This document shows, in pieces, positions 27,664-36,998 of a DNA stretch of 59,216 nucleotides (the first letter of the stretch is position 1; the number at the start of each line of letters is the position of its first letter). Both the position numbers and the translations under genes were made by a program. The DNA is from Sulfurimonas sp. (GTDB lineage Bacteria > Campylobacterota > Campylobacteria > Campylobacterales > Sulfurimonadaceae): assembly GCA_027082875.1 (NCBI GenBank), contig JALWTK010000101.1, positions 1 through 59,216 of the forward strand, read 5' to 3'. The notes under the pieces were generated by a model that did not search any database, was not told where the DNA came from, and was given only the letters and a program-made list of their open reading frames with translations.

Positions 27664-28272
27664 GTGGCAAAAATTTCTAAAAAAGAGTTGATAATCGAGC
27701 AGTCTAGAAAATCATTTTCACAACTAGGCTATGAGCTTACTAGTTTAGAGTCTATTGCTAAAGAGTGTGGGATTACAAAACCTGCTATCTATTATCATTT
27801 TAAGGATAAAGCAACTCTCTATAAGGCTGTTGTCTGTCCTGAGTTTACAGCACTTGCTCAGAAAATAGAAGAATCTACACAAATAGGTAATGCAGTTGAA
27901 AGACTCAATGCTTACATACACACCTTTGGTGAGTTTCTTATCTCTAATCCTGACTTTAGTGCTATCTTCGCACGTGAAATTGCTAATGGTTCAAAGACAA
28001 TTCCTGATGAGTGTATAGAGCAACTCTCTCGTACTATCAAACAGCTCATCAATATTTTACATACTGGTACTAGCGAAGGAGTATTTGAAGAGGAGTCACC
28101 TTTTCTTGTACAGATGATGATAGTTACACCCCTTATCTCTTGCCATACCACAAGACCTCTTCGTGAGCGAATAGCAAACTTTACACAAAACGAGATCATA
28201 CCTCTTGAGCCACATTTTAAGAATATCATAGAGTCACTCTCTAAAAAAATCATAAAAGGATTACAATGTTAA
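27664..28272 (+). CDS. TetR/AcrR-family transcriptional repressor
   Basis: A 202-residue regulator starting at GTG 27664. The N-terminal helix-turn-helix is clear (LESIAKECGITKPAIYYHFKDKATLYKAV, about 28-56 including the YYHF signature). The C-terminal ligand domain resembles AcrR-type effector domains. The gene overlaps the following outer-membrane factor gene by 7 bases. It almost certainly represses this efflux operon through the palindrome just upstream, released by a pump substrate; the inducer is unknown. Confidence 0.94.
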   Translation: MAKISKKELIIEQSRKSFSQLGYELTSLESIAKECGITKPAIYYHFKDKATLYKAVVCPEFTALAQKIEESTQIGNAVERLNAYIHTFGEFLISNPDFSAIFAREIANGSKTIPDECIEQLSRTIKQLINILHTGTSEGVFEEESPFLVQMMIVTPLISCHTTRPLRERIANFTQNEIIPLEPHFKNIIESLSKKIIKGLQC

Positions 28273-29546
28273 GAAAATCACTTCTCGCACTAACTCTTCC
28301 TCTCCTGCTTAGTGCCACAACCCTACCAGATTTGTTCTCTGCACTTAAAAATCATGCACAAACAAAGTCTGATGAGATGGTAGTCAAACAAGCAGAGGTA
28401 GCAAAAGAGATGGCAAACGCCAAGCTCTACCCTACTATAAATCTCTTTGCTAAGTATGACTACACAACGGAACCCGTTGGAATGATACCTGTTCCACCAG
28501 ATACTCTAGTACAACTCGTAGTGAATCCATCAAAACCTGCACAACCATTTAGTCAAGGTATCTTACGAGAAGGTGCGAATTTTACTATGCCACTCTTTGT
28601 AAAGTCTATCTATACGATGTCAGATAAGGCAGAGAAAATGCAAAAGAGTGCAAAGGCAAAGAAGAGAATAAATCTTCTTAAAAATGAAGCTGTTATAGTT
28701 GGGGCAAATGCCAACTACCTCTATTTAGCAGAGTTAGATAAGTCACTTGATGTCAAGAGAAAGTCTCTTATTGAAACACAAAAAACTATACAGATAAAAG
28801 TAGATAATGGTCGTGCCCCAGCCTCAGCACTGTATAAAATAGATGATGGCATCAACCAGATAGATATAACTAAAAACTCAATTGCCTTACAAAAAGAACA
28901 ACTTATAAATAGTATCCGTTCACTTACAGGTATCACACTTGAGACACCAATTCCTATGCAAGAAGTAAGTTCAGTGCAAACATCAGACACTATAGAGTCT
29001 CTTACTCCACTAAAACTTAAGATAGAAGCAAACCAGCTTGACATAGATGCACAAAAAGAGAAACTCTATCCAAGTGTAGTTGCCTATGGTAGTTACTCGT
29101 TCTCTCAAGCAAAAGCTTATAACAAGAACGAAAATATTCATGAAACATATGGAAATGTAGGGGTAATGCTCAACATCCCTCTTCTTGCTATGGGAGATTA
29201 TCAAGAGATTAAAAAATCTAAAATCCAAATGAGACAAGATGAAGTGGAGTATCAAAAACTAGAAGAGGAGCTTAGCTCAAAAGCAAAAATGTTGCAAAAC
29301 TCTCTGCCTCTTTTAGCAAACTCTATAAAACTTTCACAAAAAAGTATAGCTAACAAAGGAAAGCTACTTAAAATTGCGAAGGTCAACTACACAAGTGGAA
29401 GACTTTCAACTGAAGAGTATCTAAGATATGAAGATGATGTAGTTGCTGCATCAGCAAAGCTCTATAAAACCCAAGCACAAAAGTGGCAAACCCTTATGGA
29501 GTTAGCCGTAATCTATGCAAATAACATTGAGGAGATGGTAAAATGA
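28266..29546 (+). CDS. TolC-family outer-membrane efflux protein
   Basis: A 426-residue outer-membrane channel subunit with signal peptide LRKSLLALTLPLLLSATTLP. Long amphipathic helices in two repeats form the periplasmic tunnel; LNIPLLAMGDYQ marks one beta-strand pair. It is encoded before its adaptor and pump partners and overlaps both neighbours by a few bases, so the three are translationally coupled. It is distinct from the second TolC-like gene at 45830. Confidence 0.92.
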   Translation: MLRKSLLALTLPLLLSATTLPDLFSALKNHAQTKSDEMVVKQAEVAKEMANAKLYPTINLFAKYDYTTEPVGMIPVPPDTLVQLVVNPSKPAQPFSQGILREGANFTMPLFVKSIYTMSDKAEKMQKSAKAKKRINLLKNEAVIVGANANYLYLAELDKSLDVKRKSLIETQKTIQIKVDNGRAPASALYKIDDGINQIDITKNSIALQKEQLINSIRSLTGITLETPIPMQEVSSVQTSDTIESLTPLKLKIEANQLDIDAQKEKLYPSVVAYGSYSFSQAKAYNKNENIHETYGNVGVMLNIPLLAMGDYQEIKKSKIQMRQDEVEYQKLEEELSSKAKMLQNSLPLLANSIKLSQKSIANKGKLLKIAKVNYTSGRLSTEEYLRYEDDVVAASAKLYKTQAQKWQTLMELAVIYANNIEEMVK

Positions 29547-30592
29547 ATAAGTACATAAAGATAACAATAGGCGCAGTAGTAGTCGCAGGACTCGCAGCAG
29601 GTGGGATAAAAGCTATTAAAAATGCAAAGGCAAAAGATGCAGCACAGCCAATAGCAAAAATCTACCCAATAGTAGTACCAACACTTGCGCCAAAACTAGC
29701 TAATGTTGAACTCACTCTTCCCTATTTAGCAGAAGTAGCTAATGATAAGGATGTAAAACTTGCTCCTCGTATAGCAGCGAGAGTTCTCTCAATCACACCA
29801 AGTGGTTCTCGTGTTAAAAAAGGCGAAGTAGTAGTTAAACTTGATATCACAAATATCAGAAGCTCCCTTAAAAGTGTCAAAGACCAAATGGCAGCGGCGA
29901 AAGTTGCACTAGAAAACTTAAAGTCTACACATAAACGTACACTTGATTTACTCAAGGTTCAAGGTGCTTCCATAGAAGAGTCTCAAAAAGAGGCAACGAT
30001 GATAGCAAGTGCAGAAGCAAATCTCAATGCACTTAAGCAAAAAGAGATAGAACTACAAAACAACCTCTCTTATGCAACTATCACTTCTCCAGTCAATGGT
30101 ATCATCGCGAAAACTTTTGCGAGTAAGGGAACACTGAGTGCACCAGGTCATCCTCTTTTAGCTATTAGCTCAAAAAATGGCTTTTATATCATGCTTCGTG
30201 TACCAACCGATCTCTCTGTAGAGGGTGTTATTCTCAACAAAAAAGAGTACAGTGCTATGCCACTGGGCAGTACTTTTCACGGTTTAGCAGAGTATAAAGT
30301 CTACACTGGAGATAGTAAACTCATTAGTGGTGACAGAGTGCAAGTAGATGTAATCACTTACCATCAAAAAGGGATAAAACTTCCTTTTAACGCCATTTTA
30401 AATCGTAATGGAAAAAGTTATGTTTTAGTCGCACAAGGCAACAAGGCTCAAGCTGAGGAAGTGCATATTTTACAAAGTGCTGAACAAGGTGTTGTAGTAT
30501 CTGATAACTTAGAAGGTAAAAGAATAGTTATTGCAAAGCCAGATATTCTTCTCAAACTTCTTAGTGGTTATGCACTGAGCATCAAGGAGTAA
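29543..30592 (+). CDS. RND efflux periplasmic adaptor (HlyD/AcrA family)
   Basis: A 349-residue membrane fusion protein bridging the RND pump and the TolC-like channel. It has an N-terminal membrane anchor (ITIGAVVVAGLAAGGI), a split lipoyl/barrel-sandwich domain (PRIAARVLSITPSGSRVKKG and ATITSPVNGIIAKTFAS), a helical hairpin (about 105-165) and beta-barrel domains. It starts with an ATGA overlap. Family membership is clear; cargo is unknown. Confidence 0.93.
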   Translation: MNKYIKITIGAVVVAGLAAGGIKAIKNAKAKDAAQPIAKIYPIVVPTLAPKLANVELTLPYLAEVANDKDVKLAPRIAARVLSITPSGSRVKKGEVVVKLDITNIRSSLKSVKDQMAAAKVALENLKSTHKRTLDLLKVQGASIEESQKEATMIASAEANLNALKQKEIELQNNLSYATITSPVNGIIAKTFASKGTLSAPGHPLLAISSKNGFYIMLRVPTDLSVEGVILNKKEYSAMPLGSTFHGLAEYKVYTGDSKLISGDRVQVDVITYHQKGIKLPFNAILNRNGKSYVLVAQGNKAQAEEVHILQSAEQGVVVSDNLEGKRIVIAKPDILLKLLSGYALSIKE

Positions 30593-30595
30593 ACG

Positions 30596-33500
30596 ATGTT
30601 TGAATTTTTTTATAGACGTCCCTATCTGCTCTACTCGATTATTGCGGCGTTTTTTATTATGGGGATTATTGGACTTGTAACACTCCCTAAGAACCTCTTT
30701 CCTGATGCAAATCCGCCACAGGTTATTGTCATCACTCAAGTTCCGGGGGCTACAGCTCAAGTCGCAGCATCAACTGTCTCTAAGCCTATAGAGCAGGAGA
30801 TCTCGCGTTTAGGACTTGTCACAGATGTAAGCAGTATAAATGTTGCAAACTACTCTATAGTAAAAGCAGAGTTTGGCTACAAAAAAGGTTTAAATGCAGC
30901 GGCAGTTGATGTAGCAAATGCACTAAGTATTGCCAAAGCAAAACTCCCAGCGGGCATAAATCCAGCTATCTATACAGCAGGAGACTTCACTCTTCCAGTA
31001 GATGTTATCTCTCTTACACCAAAGAACAAAGATATCTCACTTGCAGATATAAGAAAGATAGCCGATAGTTTCATAAAACCTCACATGTTGAGTAATAAAA
31101 CTATAGGAAATGTAGAAGTTTTTGGTGGCTACCAAAGTGCTGTTAACATAGAAGTAGACCCTTTTAAAGCCAAACGCTACGGTGTAAACTTTGAGAGTAT
31201 CACCAAAGCTATCGCTACACTTAATCGTGATATGCCTATAGGATTTCTCAAAGGTGATAATGATTTTTACACTGTTACTGTTTATGGTGAAAGAGATAAT
31301 GTCGAAAAACTTAAACAGCTTCAAATCATGCCAAATGTTCGCTTAAGTGACATCGCAGATGTGAAGTGGAGTTATAAAAAACGAACAAGTGGTTACATAG
31401 GAAATGGTAAAGATGCCATTGCGTTAGCAGTACAACGTGCTCCTGGTGGAAGTGTTCTTGATGTAAGTAAGGCAGCTCGTGCTGAGATGAAAAAGCTTGA
31501 AGTGAAGTATCCAAATATCAAGTTTGCTATTTCCGATACACAAAGAGACCTCATTGAACAAGCCAATGACAATATGCTTGAAGCACTTCGTGATGCGGTT
31601 ATCTATACTCTTATCGTAATTATGATTTTCTTAGGAAACTTCCGTGCTATTGTTGCTGCTGGGCTTTCGATACCTATGGTTTTCTTCTCAACTATGGCTA
31701 TTATCTGGCTTACTGGTGGAGAGTTAAATATCGTTATCTATACTGCAATTATTCTCGCTCTTGGTATGCTCACGGATGATGCCGTAGTTGTACTAGAAAA
31801 CATTGAACGCCATCTCAAAGAGGGTCATGAAGAGCTAGAAGATGCTATCTTCCACGGGACAAAAGAGGTACTAAGCCCTATCTTTGCAGGAACTATCGCA
31901 ACTGTAGCTATCCTCTTTCCTCTTATGTTTGTTGGTGGTTTTCCAGAGAAAATCTTTAAGCCTCTCATCGAGACACTTATCATTGCACTTGGTGTGAGTT
32001 GGTTCCTCTCTATCACTTTTATCCCCCTACTTTCAAAGTGGCTCTATAAAAATGGTGTTGGAAAAACAAAAGTAGAAAATGGATTTGAGTGGTTCTACCA
32101 AAACACAATCGGGAGACTTGTTACTCCTTATGTAGGAATTATCAAATTTTCAAATGGAAAGTTTTGGTTCCTTCGACGTATGATGCTTACTATGGGTGTT
32201 ATAGCTGTATTAGTGCTAAGTCTTAAAAATATTATGCCGACTATTGGTAAAGATGCTATGCCACCTATGGATACTGGTATTATCAAAGTACAGTTGGCGT
32301 TTAGTTCCAACGATACAGTCGATGGTGCAGAAACAAAAATCCGCCCATTTCTAAAATGGCTCGGTGAACAAAAATGGGTAAAAATGAGTTCAGTGGCGTT
32401 TGGTACTGAACCAGGTGTACTCTCTCTAGGCTCTGGAAATCTCCCTGCTGAAGCAACTATTACCATCAATGCTGTCAACCGTTTTAAGAGAAAAGCGACT
32501 ATCTGGCAACTTGAAGATGAAATCCGTGATAGATTAGCAAAGCTTAAGGGTATAAAACGTAATGATGTCTTTGACTTTGGTGCAACTGCACTCTCAAGTA
32601 TCAAAGCAACAGTAGATGTTCGTGCAAGTTCTCCTTATGTAGAAAACTTACCGGATGTTGCACATAGTGTTGCTGATGCTATCAAAGATGTGCATGGACT
32701 TACCTCTATCTCAACAAGTTGGGACAAGGATTTTATGGAAGTTGAGCTAGATATAGATGAAAACAAAGCCTTAAGCTATGGCATCACACCTTATCAAATA
32801 GCGATGCAGATGCCTATAAAAGGACAAGTAGTAGGCCTAAACGCCAACCTAGAGTCTATGAATACTCAGTATGTACGACTCTATCTGAAGGGCAAGTTCT
32901 CACAAAATATAGAGACACTCAGACTCTTACCAATAGCAACACCACAAGGAGAGATTCCACTGAGTGCCGTAGCAACACTTAAACGCCATCTTACCTTTGC
33001 GAAGATTGAACGCGATAAACTTCTCTATAGTGTCGATGTAAATGGCTACCGTGCAAAACGCCCAGTAACCCACTTAACAGATGATACAGTAGCAGCTCTG
33101 AAAAATGCTAAAATTGCGGACATAGAGATAGAACAGACTGGAGATATCGCACAGATAAATGATAGCTTTAGACGTATGGGAAAAGCTATCGGTCTTGGGG
33201 TTATCATCCTTATTATGACGCTTATCGCTATCTACAAGTCGGTGAGAATGGCATTAATCATGATACTTGTTTTACCACTCTCTATGATTGGTGCTTCATG
33301 GGGAATGCTACTCTTTGGTAAACCAAGCTGTATGCCTTCGCTCTTAGGTGTATTACTACTTTTTGGTATCATTATCAAAAATGCTGTACTCCTTATAGAT
33401 TTCTATCAGAGCTATAGAGAGAATGGAGAGTCTCCTTTTGAGAGTGCTCAAGAGGCTGTTCGTGTACGTTTCCGCCCTGTTATGATGACAGCCTTTGGAA

Positions 33501-33667
33501 CTATTGCAGGAATGATTCCAATCGCATTAGAGCAAGCAGTTGGCTTAGAGCGTCTTAGCCCACTTGCTGATGTTGCCATAGGTGGGCTTTTAGTTGGTAC
33601 ACTTTTAACCTTAGTATATGTTCCAATGTATGCTTATATCTTTGATAAAGGAGAAAAAAAATTATGA
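30596..33667 (+). CDS. RND multidrug efflux transporter (AcrB-like)
   Basis: A 1023-residue proton-driven pump of the inner membrane with the duplicated 12-helix RND architecture and two large periplasmic loops. The helix-4 proton-relay aspartates are present in LALGMLTDDAVVVLENIE. This DD pair matches hydrophobe/amphiphile exporters rather than heavy-metal CusA-type pumps. Late helices carry FGIIIKNAVLLIDF and RPVMMTAFGTIAGMIPIAL. It lies 3 bases after the adaptor gene and overlaps the next small gene by ATGA. Substrate range cannot be predicted. Confidence 0.95.
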   Translation: MFEFFYRRPYLLYSIIAAFFIMGIIGLVTLPKNLFPDANPPQVIVITQVPGATAQVAASTVSKPIEQEISRLGLVTDVSSINVANYSIVKAEFGYKKGLNAAAVDVANALSIAKAKLPAGINPAIYTAGDFTLPVDVISLTPKNKDISLADIRKIADSFIKPHMLSNKTIGNVEVFGGYQSAVNIEVDPFKAKRYGVNFESITKAIATLNRDMPIGFLKGDNDFYTVTVYGERDNVEKLKQLQIMPNVRLSDIADVKWSYKKRTSGYIGNGKDAIALAVQRAPGGSVLDVSKAARAEMKKLEVKYPNIKFAISDTQRDLIEQANDNMLEALRDAVIYTLIVIMIFLGNFRAIVAAGLSIPMVFFSTMAIIWLTGGELNIVIYTAIILALGMLTDDAVVVLENIERHLKEGHEELEDAIFHGTKEVLSPIFAGTIATVAILFPLMFVGGFPEKIFKPLIETLIIALGVSWFLSITFIPLLSKWLYKNGVGKTKVENGFEWFYQNTIGRLVTPYVGIIKFSNGKFWFLRRMMLTMGVIAVLVLSLKNIMPTIGKDAMPPMDTGIIKVQLAFSSNDTVDGAETKIRPFLKWLGEQKWVKMSSVAFGTEPGVLSLGSGNLPAEATITINAVNRFKRKATIWQLEDEIRDRLAKLKGIKRNDVFDFGATALSSIKATVDVRASSPYVENLPDVAHSVADAIKDVHGLTSISTSWDKDFMEVELDIDENKALSYGITPYQIAMQMPIKGQVVGLNANLESMNTQYVRLYLKGKFSQNIETLRLLPIATPQGEIPLSAVATLKRHLTFAKIERDKLLYSVDVNGYRAKRPVTHLTDDTVAALKNAKIADIEIEQTGDIAQINDSFRRMGKAIGLGVIILIMTLIAIYKSVRMALIMILVLPLSMIGASWGMLLFGKPSCMPSLLGVLLLFGIIIKNAVLLIDFYQSYRENGESPFESAQEAVRVRFRPVMMTAFGTIAGMIPIALEQAVGLERLSPLADVAIGGLLVGTLLTLVYVPMYAYIFDKGEKKL

Positions 33668-33891
33668 ATTCATTTGTAAAAAAAATAATTGACTGGACAA
33701 TGGAGAAAGAGGAGGAGATGGCAAAAAAATGTGCTATCTCTATGGAAGATTTAGACCAGCAGATAGCGAAAGTGGAAGCAGAGAAGAAGAAAGTACAAGA
33801 GAAGTATGATGATGCTATGCAAGAGCTTAATCATGTACTCGCAAGACTAGAGAAAATTAAAAACATAGAAGTGCTTCGCTGCCAAAAGTAA
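33664..33891 (+). CDS. Small coiled-coil protein in efflux operon
   Basis: A 75-residue charged protein, start overlapping the RND stop (ATGA). Residues 12-68 form a continuous predicted coiled coil rich in Glu, Lys and Gln (DLDQQIAKVEAEKKKVQEKY). There is no signal peptide or membrane segment, and cysteines occur at about positions 23 and 73. I do not recognise a family. Coupled translation with the pump suggests an accessory role, but its function is unknown. Confidence 0.7.
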   Translation: MNSFVKKIIDWTMEKEEEMAKKCAISMEDLDQQIAKVEAEKKKVQEKYDDAMQELNHVLARLEKIKNIEVLRCQK

Positions 33892-33903
33892 AAAAGGTTT
33901 CTT

Positions 33904-35223
33904 ATGTATGACATTATTTACATTGGCGGTGGTCTCAACTATGCAGGTGCTATAGTCGCTGCAAAGGCTGGTAAAAAAGTCGCTCTTATAGAGAGTGATA
34001 TGAGCCAACTTGGTGGTGTTTGTCTGCATAAAGGGTGTATTCCCTCTAAGATGTTTCTGCACTACTCAAACCTTGTCTATGAGTCTTCAAGTGAGATTTT
34101 GCAGGGTGCACTCTCTTTAGATATAGAGACTCTAGTTGAGAAAAAAAATGCTCTTTTAAAGAGTGTAACCAAAGTAGTAACTAAACAGTGTTCTCATTTT
34201 GAGCTTATTGAGGGAAAAGCGAAAATAATCGCTCCTCATAAAGTTGCAGTAAATGGTGAGGTTTATGAGGGTGAGTATATTGTCATAGGAACAGGCTCAT
34301 CAGCATTTGTCCCTGAGGGCATAGAGTACAATGGAGATGATATTATCATCAGTGATGATGTGCTTGAGCTTACATATATTCCCAAAGAGATAGCCATTTA
34401 CGGCACGGGTGCTATAGGTTTAGAGATGGCGAGTTTTTTTGCTACTGCTGGGAGTAGTGTTACCGTGATAGATAGACATGACTCACTTTTAAAGTCTGCC
34501 CATCCACAGATAACCAAAGCTCTCAAAGAACAGTTTGTAAATCTCGGAGTGACTCTGCTTACAAACCACTCAATACAGAGTGCTAGTGAATCCCCTGATG
34601 GCGTGCAGATTCGCTTTGAAGATGGTATTACACTTCAAACTCAAATGCTCCTCGTAGCAACAGGACGCAAGCCAAATGTAGATGTAGTTGCAACTGAGGA
34701 GATAGAAATAAAAAGAGGCATCACTACCGATGAGATGTTTGAAACGACCCTTGCAAAGCACTATGCCATAGGTGACTGTAATGCTAAGTTACAGTTAGCT
34801 CATGCAGCGCGAGCAGAGGCTCTTCATGTCACTAAACAAATACTAGGAAAAAGTCCTAAGCCTCTCAACTTAGGACATGTAGTCAAGTTTATCCATACCC
34901 TGCCTATGAGTTATGCGGTTGTAGGCATGGGGAAAAACGAACTCGAGAATAAGCAACTTCCCTACAAGGAGAGTCTAGTTCTACTCAAGCAGTTTACCTA
35001 CTCCGTCTATAACCATGCAAAAAATGGTTTGATAGTGACGTATGCAGATGAGAAGAGTGGAAAGATTCTCGGTGCTGAGATATTTGCACCAAACGCAGAG
35101 GAGCTAATAGCTAGCGTTGCTATGAGTCTTGCTGGAGATATGAATCTCACCCAAGCAAAAGAGACTATTTTAGCCCACCCAACATTCTCCGAGGCACTCG
35201 AGAGAACATTTTATAAATTATAA
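33904..35223 (+). CDS. Dihydrolipoamide-dehydrogenase-like disulfide reductase
   Basis: A 439-residue FAD flavoprotein of the pyridine nucleotide-disulfide oxidoreductase family. The N-terminal FAD site is followed by the redox disulfide motif GGVCLHKGCIPSK (Cys40, Cys45). An NAD(P) Rossmann motif is present (IYGTGAIGLEMASFFATAG), as are a second FAD segment (AIGDCN) and the interface histidine in LAHPTFSEALE. It resembles dihydrolipoamide dehydrogenase and mercuric reductase. No 2-oxoacid dehydrogenase genes are near; instead it follows the pump genes by 12 bases, implying a thiol or quinone reductase role in stress defence. Confidence 0.87.
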   Translation: MYDIIYIGGGLNYAGAIVAAKAGKKVALIESDMSQLGGVCLHKGCIPSKMFLHYSNLVYESSSEILQGALSLDIETLVEKKNALLKSVTKVVTKQCSHFELIEGKAKIIAPHKVAVNGEVYEGEYIVIGTGSSAFVPEGIEYNGDDIIISDDVLELTYIPKEIAIYGTGAIGLEMASFFATAGSSVTVIDRHDSLLKSAHPQITKALKEQFVNLGVTLLTNHSIQSASESPDGVQIRFEDGITLQTQMLLVATGRKPNVDVVATEEIEIKRGITTDEMFETTLAKHYAIGDCNAKLQLAHAARAEALHVTKQILGKSPKPLNLGHVVKFIHTLPMSYAVVGMGKNELENKQLPYKESLVLLKQFTYSVYNHAKNGLIVTYADEKSGKILGAEIFAPNAEELIASVAMSLAGDMNLTQAKETILAHPTFSEALERTFYKL

Positions 35224-35240
35224 ACTTAAAGGAAATAACA

Positions 35241-35603
35241 ATGAATGTACCAACACCAGAACAAGTAGAAACAATGATGACAGAGAAAATGGGAGCACTT
35301 CCAGCTTCTTTAAACAGTGCAAAAGCAATAGATCCACGTTTTTTAGTAGAACAGGCTATGAGTAGTAAGTTCAGTATTCAAGATGAAAAAAATCCTTTTG
35401 ATCCAAAAACATCTATGATGATAGCATTAGCTGCTTCCATCACTTTAGGTTCAGAAGAGTGTATAATGGAGCAGACAAGAATGCTTAAAAAAATGGGTAT
35501 TAGCAAAGAAGAATTAGCATATGTAGTTCGCATCGTAAAACATGCACAAGGTAGTGCAGTTATGGGAAATGCAAAAACTGCTTTTGATACATTTGAAAGC
35601 TAA
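35241..35603 (+). CDS. AhpD/carboxymuconolactone decarboxylase-like protein lacking CxxC
   Basis: A 120-residue all-helical protein. The central segment MMIALAASITLGSEECIMEQ, followed by MLKKMGISKEELAYVVRIV, matches the AhpD-like fold. The AhpD active site ExxCxxC is reduced here to a single Cys74 (EECIME), so a classic peroxidase-coupling disulfide cannot form within the chain. It lies 17 bases after the disulfide reductase gene. It could still use an intermolecular disulfide or serve a non-redox function. Confidence 0.65.
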   Translation: MNVPTPEQVETMMTEKMGALPASLNSAKAIDPRFLVEQAMSSKFSIQDEKNPFDPKTSMMIALAASITLGSEECIMEQTRMLKKMGISKEELAYVVRIVKHAQGSAVMGNAKTAFDTFES

Positions 35604-35631
35604 AGAGTGATATTTTTAAAGGAGACTGGTA

Positions 35632-36234
35632 ATGGCAGAGAGTGAGAACAGAGATAAAGTAGTGTTTCTCAAACCAAAAAAACGACTCTTTTATAATGTA
35701 TATGTAGCATTTGCCTTCTTACCACTTGTCTTTCTTCCCATTCTTTTTGAGTGGGGATTTTCACTCTACAATCCAGCATTTTTTAATGAGTTTAAAGATC
35801 TGTTTCTCATTGCAAATATCCTCTATATTGTCCTTGCTAGATTTGCGCTACTTGATAGTGCACTCTATATCTTTACCCATACAAATCACCCAACTAATGC
35901 GACACTTATGCATATAGTCCTGCTCTATCTTGAGATTACGGTACTGACTATTCTCTACTATGCGACTGTTTACAATATGTTTGATGTCTTTTCACTCTTT
36001 CACCTCAACTCAAACTTCACACCAGAAAATTTAAAGATAGTGCATGATCATAGTTTTATTACCTCTTTTTATATCTCAACAGTGACATTTACTACTTTGG
36101 GTTCAGGAGACTGGATTCCTCAAACACTCACTGCCATGATAGCAGTAAGTTCGGAGGTTATCTTAGGAGTTATACAAGGAGGTGTTTTTGTTGCTATCAT
36201 TATCTATGGGCATCAAAGCAAGGGGAAGATTTAA
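35632..36234 (+). CDS. Two-pore-helix type potassium-channel-like membrane protein
   Basis: A 200-residue protein with four hydrophobic helices (about 20-42, 56-82, 91-115, 168-192) and a pore loop just before the last one. The loop reads TFTTLGSGDW (152-161), where canonical K+ filters read TVGYGD, so valine and tyrosine are changed to leucine and serine. No cytoplasmic RCK/TrkA-N domain follows. It closes the RND operon. Ion selectivity is therefore uncertain. Confidence 0.75.
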   Translation: MAESENRDKVVFLKPKKRLFYNVYVAFAFLPLVFLPILFEWGFSLYNPAFFNEFKDLFLIANILYIVLARFALLDSALYIFTHTNHPTNATLMHIVLLYLEITVLTILYYATVYNMFDVFSLFHLNSNFTPENLKIVHDHSFITSFYISTVTFTTLGSGDWIPQTLTAMIAVSSEVILGVIQGGVFVAIIIYGHQSKGKI

Positions 36235-36242
36235 TCTTTTAC

Positions 36243-36974
36243 CTATAAACCAAAAATATTTTTACGTTTCTTTTTAAGTTTTTCACCTAGTTGAGTGATA
36301 GAGTGAGTGGCTATCATCTCTGCAAAATCTGGTGCAAAAGTGAGAAATTTTTCAAATATTTGTGGATCAAAATGTGTACCGTTATTTTCTTTCATGATCT
36401 CTATAGCCTTTTCATAAGAGAGTGCCTCTTTGTATGGACGCACTGCAAGGAGAGCATCAAAGACATCTATGATGGCAAAAATACGAGCATTAAGAGGTAT
36501 CTTATACCCTTTAAGTTTATCAGGATAACCTGTTCCATCAAATCTTTCATGATGATGCAGTATCACATCTAAGGCATCTTCAAACCAAGGCATATCTTCT
36601 ACAAGCTCTTGACCTAAAATAGGGTGTAGCTTCATTCTTGCCCACTCCTCTTCATTGAGAGGACCATTTTTTAATAGTATCGCATCAGCAATGCCTATCT
36701 TCCCTACATCATGTAAAAAGGCACCTTTCATGAGTGCTTGTAGTGACTTTTTTTTGAGATGAAGTGCTTCCCCTATGATACTTGCCATATATGCTACACG
36801 AAAGTTATGTGCACCTGTTTCATGGTCTCGGATTGATGCAGCATGCCCTAAGGCTTGTGCTATTTTTATATTGTAAGCGAGTGCCATCTTTTTTTTATCT
36901 TGATAAGTGATGACAAAAAGAGCAGAAGGAAAAAATGCTCCTATCAATAACATTATTAAATCTGTTTCATTCAT
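36243..36974 (-). CDS. HD-GYP domain cyclic di-GMP phosphodiesterase
   Basis: A 243-residue membrane-anchored phosphodiesterase: one N-terminal helix (about 5-25), then a complete HD-GYP domain. Metal and substrate motifs are FLHDVGKIG (87-94) and HHERFDGTGYP (141-151), with downstream DVFDALLAVRPYKEA. It degrades c-di-GMP to pGpG or GMP, opposing cyclases such as the one at 25859. There is no separate sensor domain. It is convergent with the channel gene and downstream of gadB. Confidence 0.93.
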   Translation of the reverse strand: MNETDLIMLLIGAFFPSALFVITYQDKKKMALAYNIKIAQALGHAASIRDHETGAHNFRVAYMASIIGEALHLKKKSLQALMKGAFLHDVGKIGIADAILLKNGPLNEEEWARMKLHPILGQELVEDMPWFEDALDVILHHHERFDGTGYPDKLKGYKIPLNARIFAIIDVFDALLAVRPYKEALSYEKAIEIMKENNGTHFDPQIFEKFLTFAPDFAEMIATHSITQLGEKLKKKRKNIFGL

Positions 36975-36998
36975 GCTCTTTATACCTCTTTTATGATC

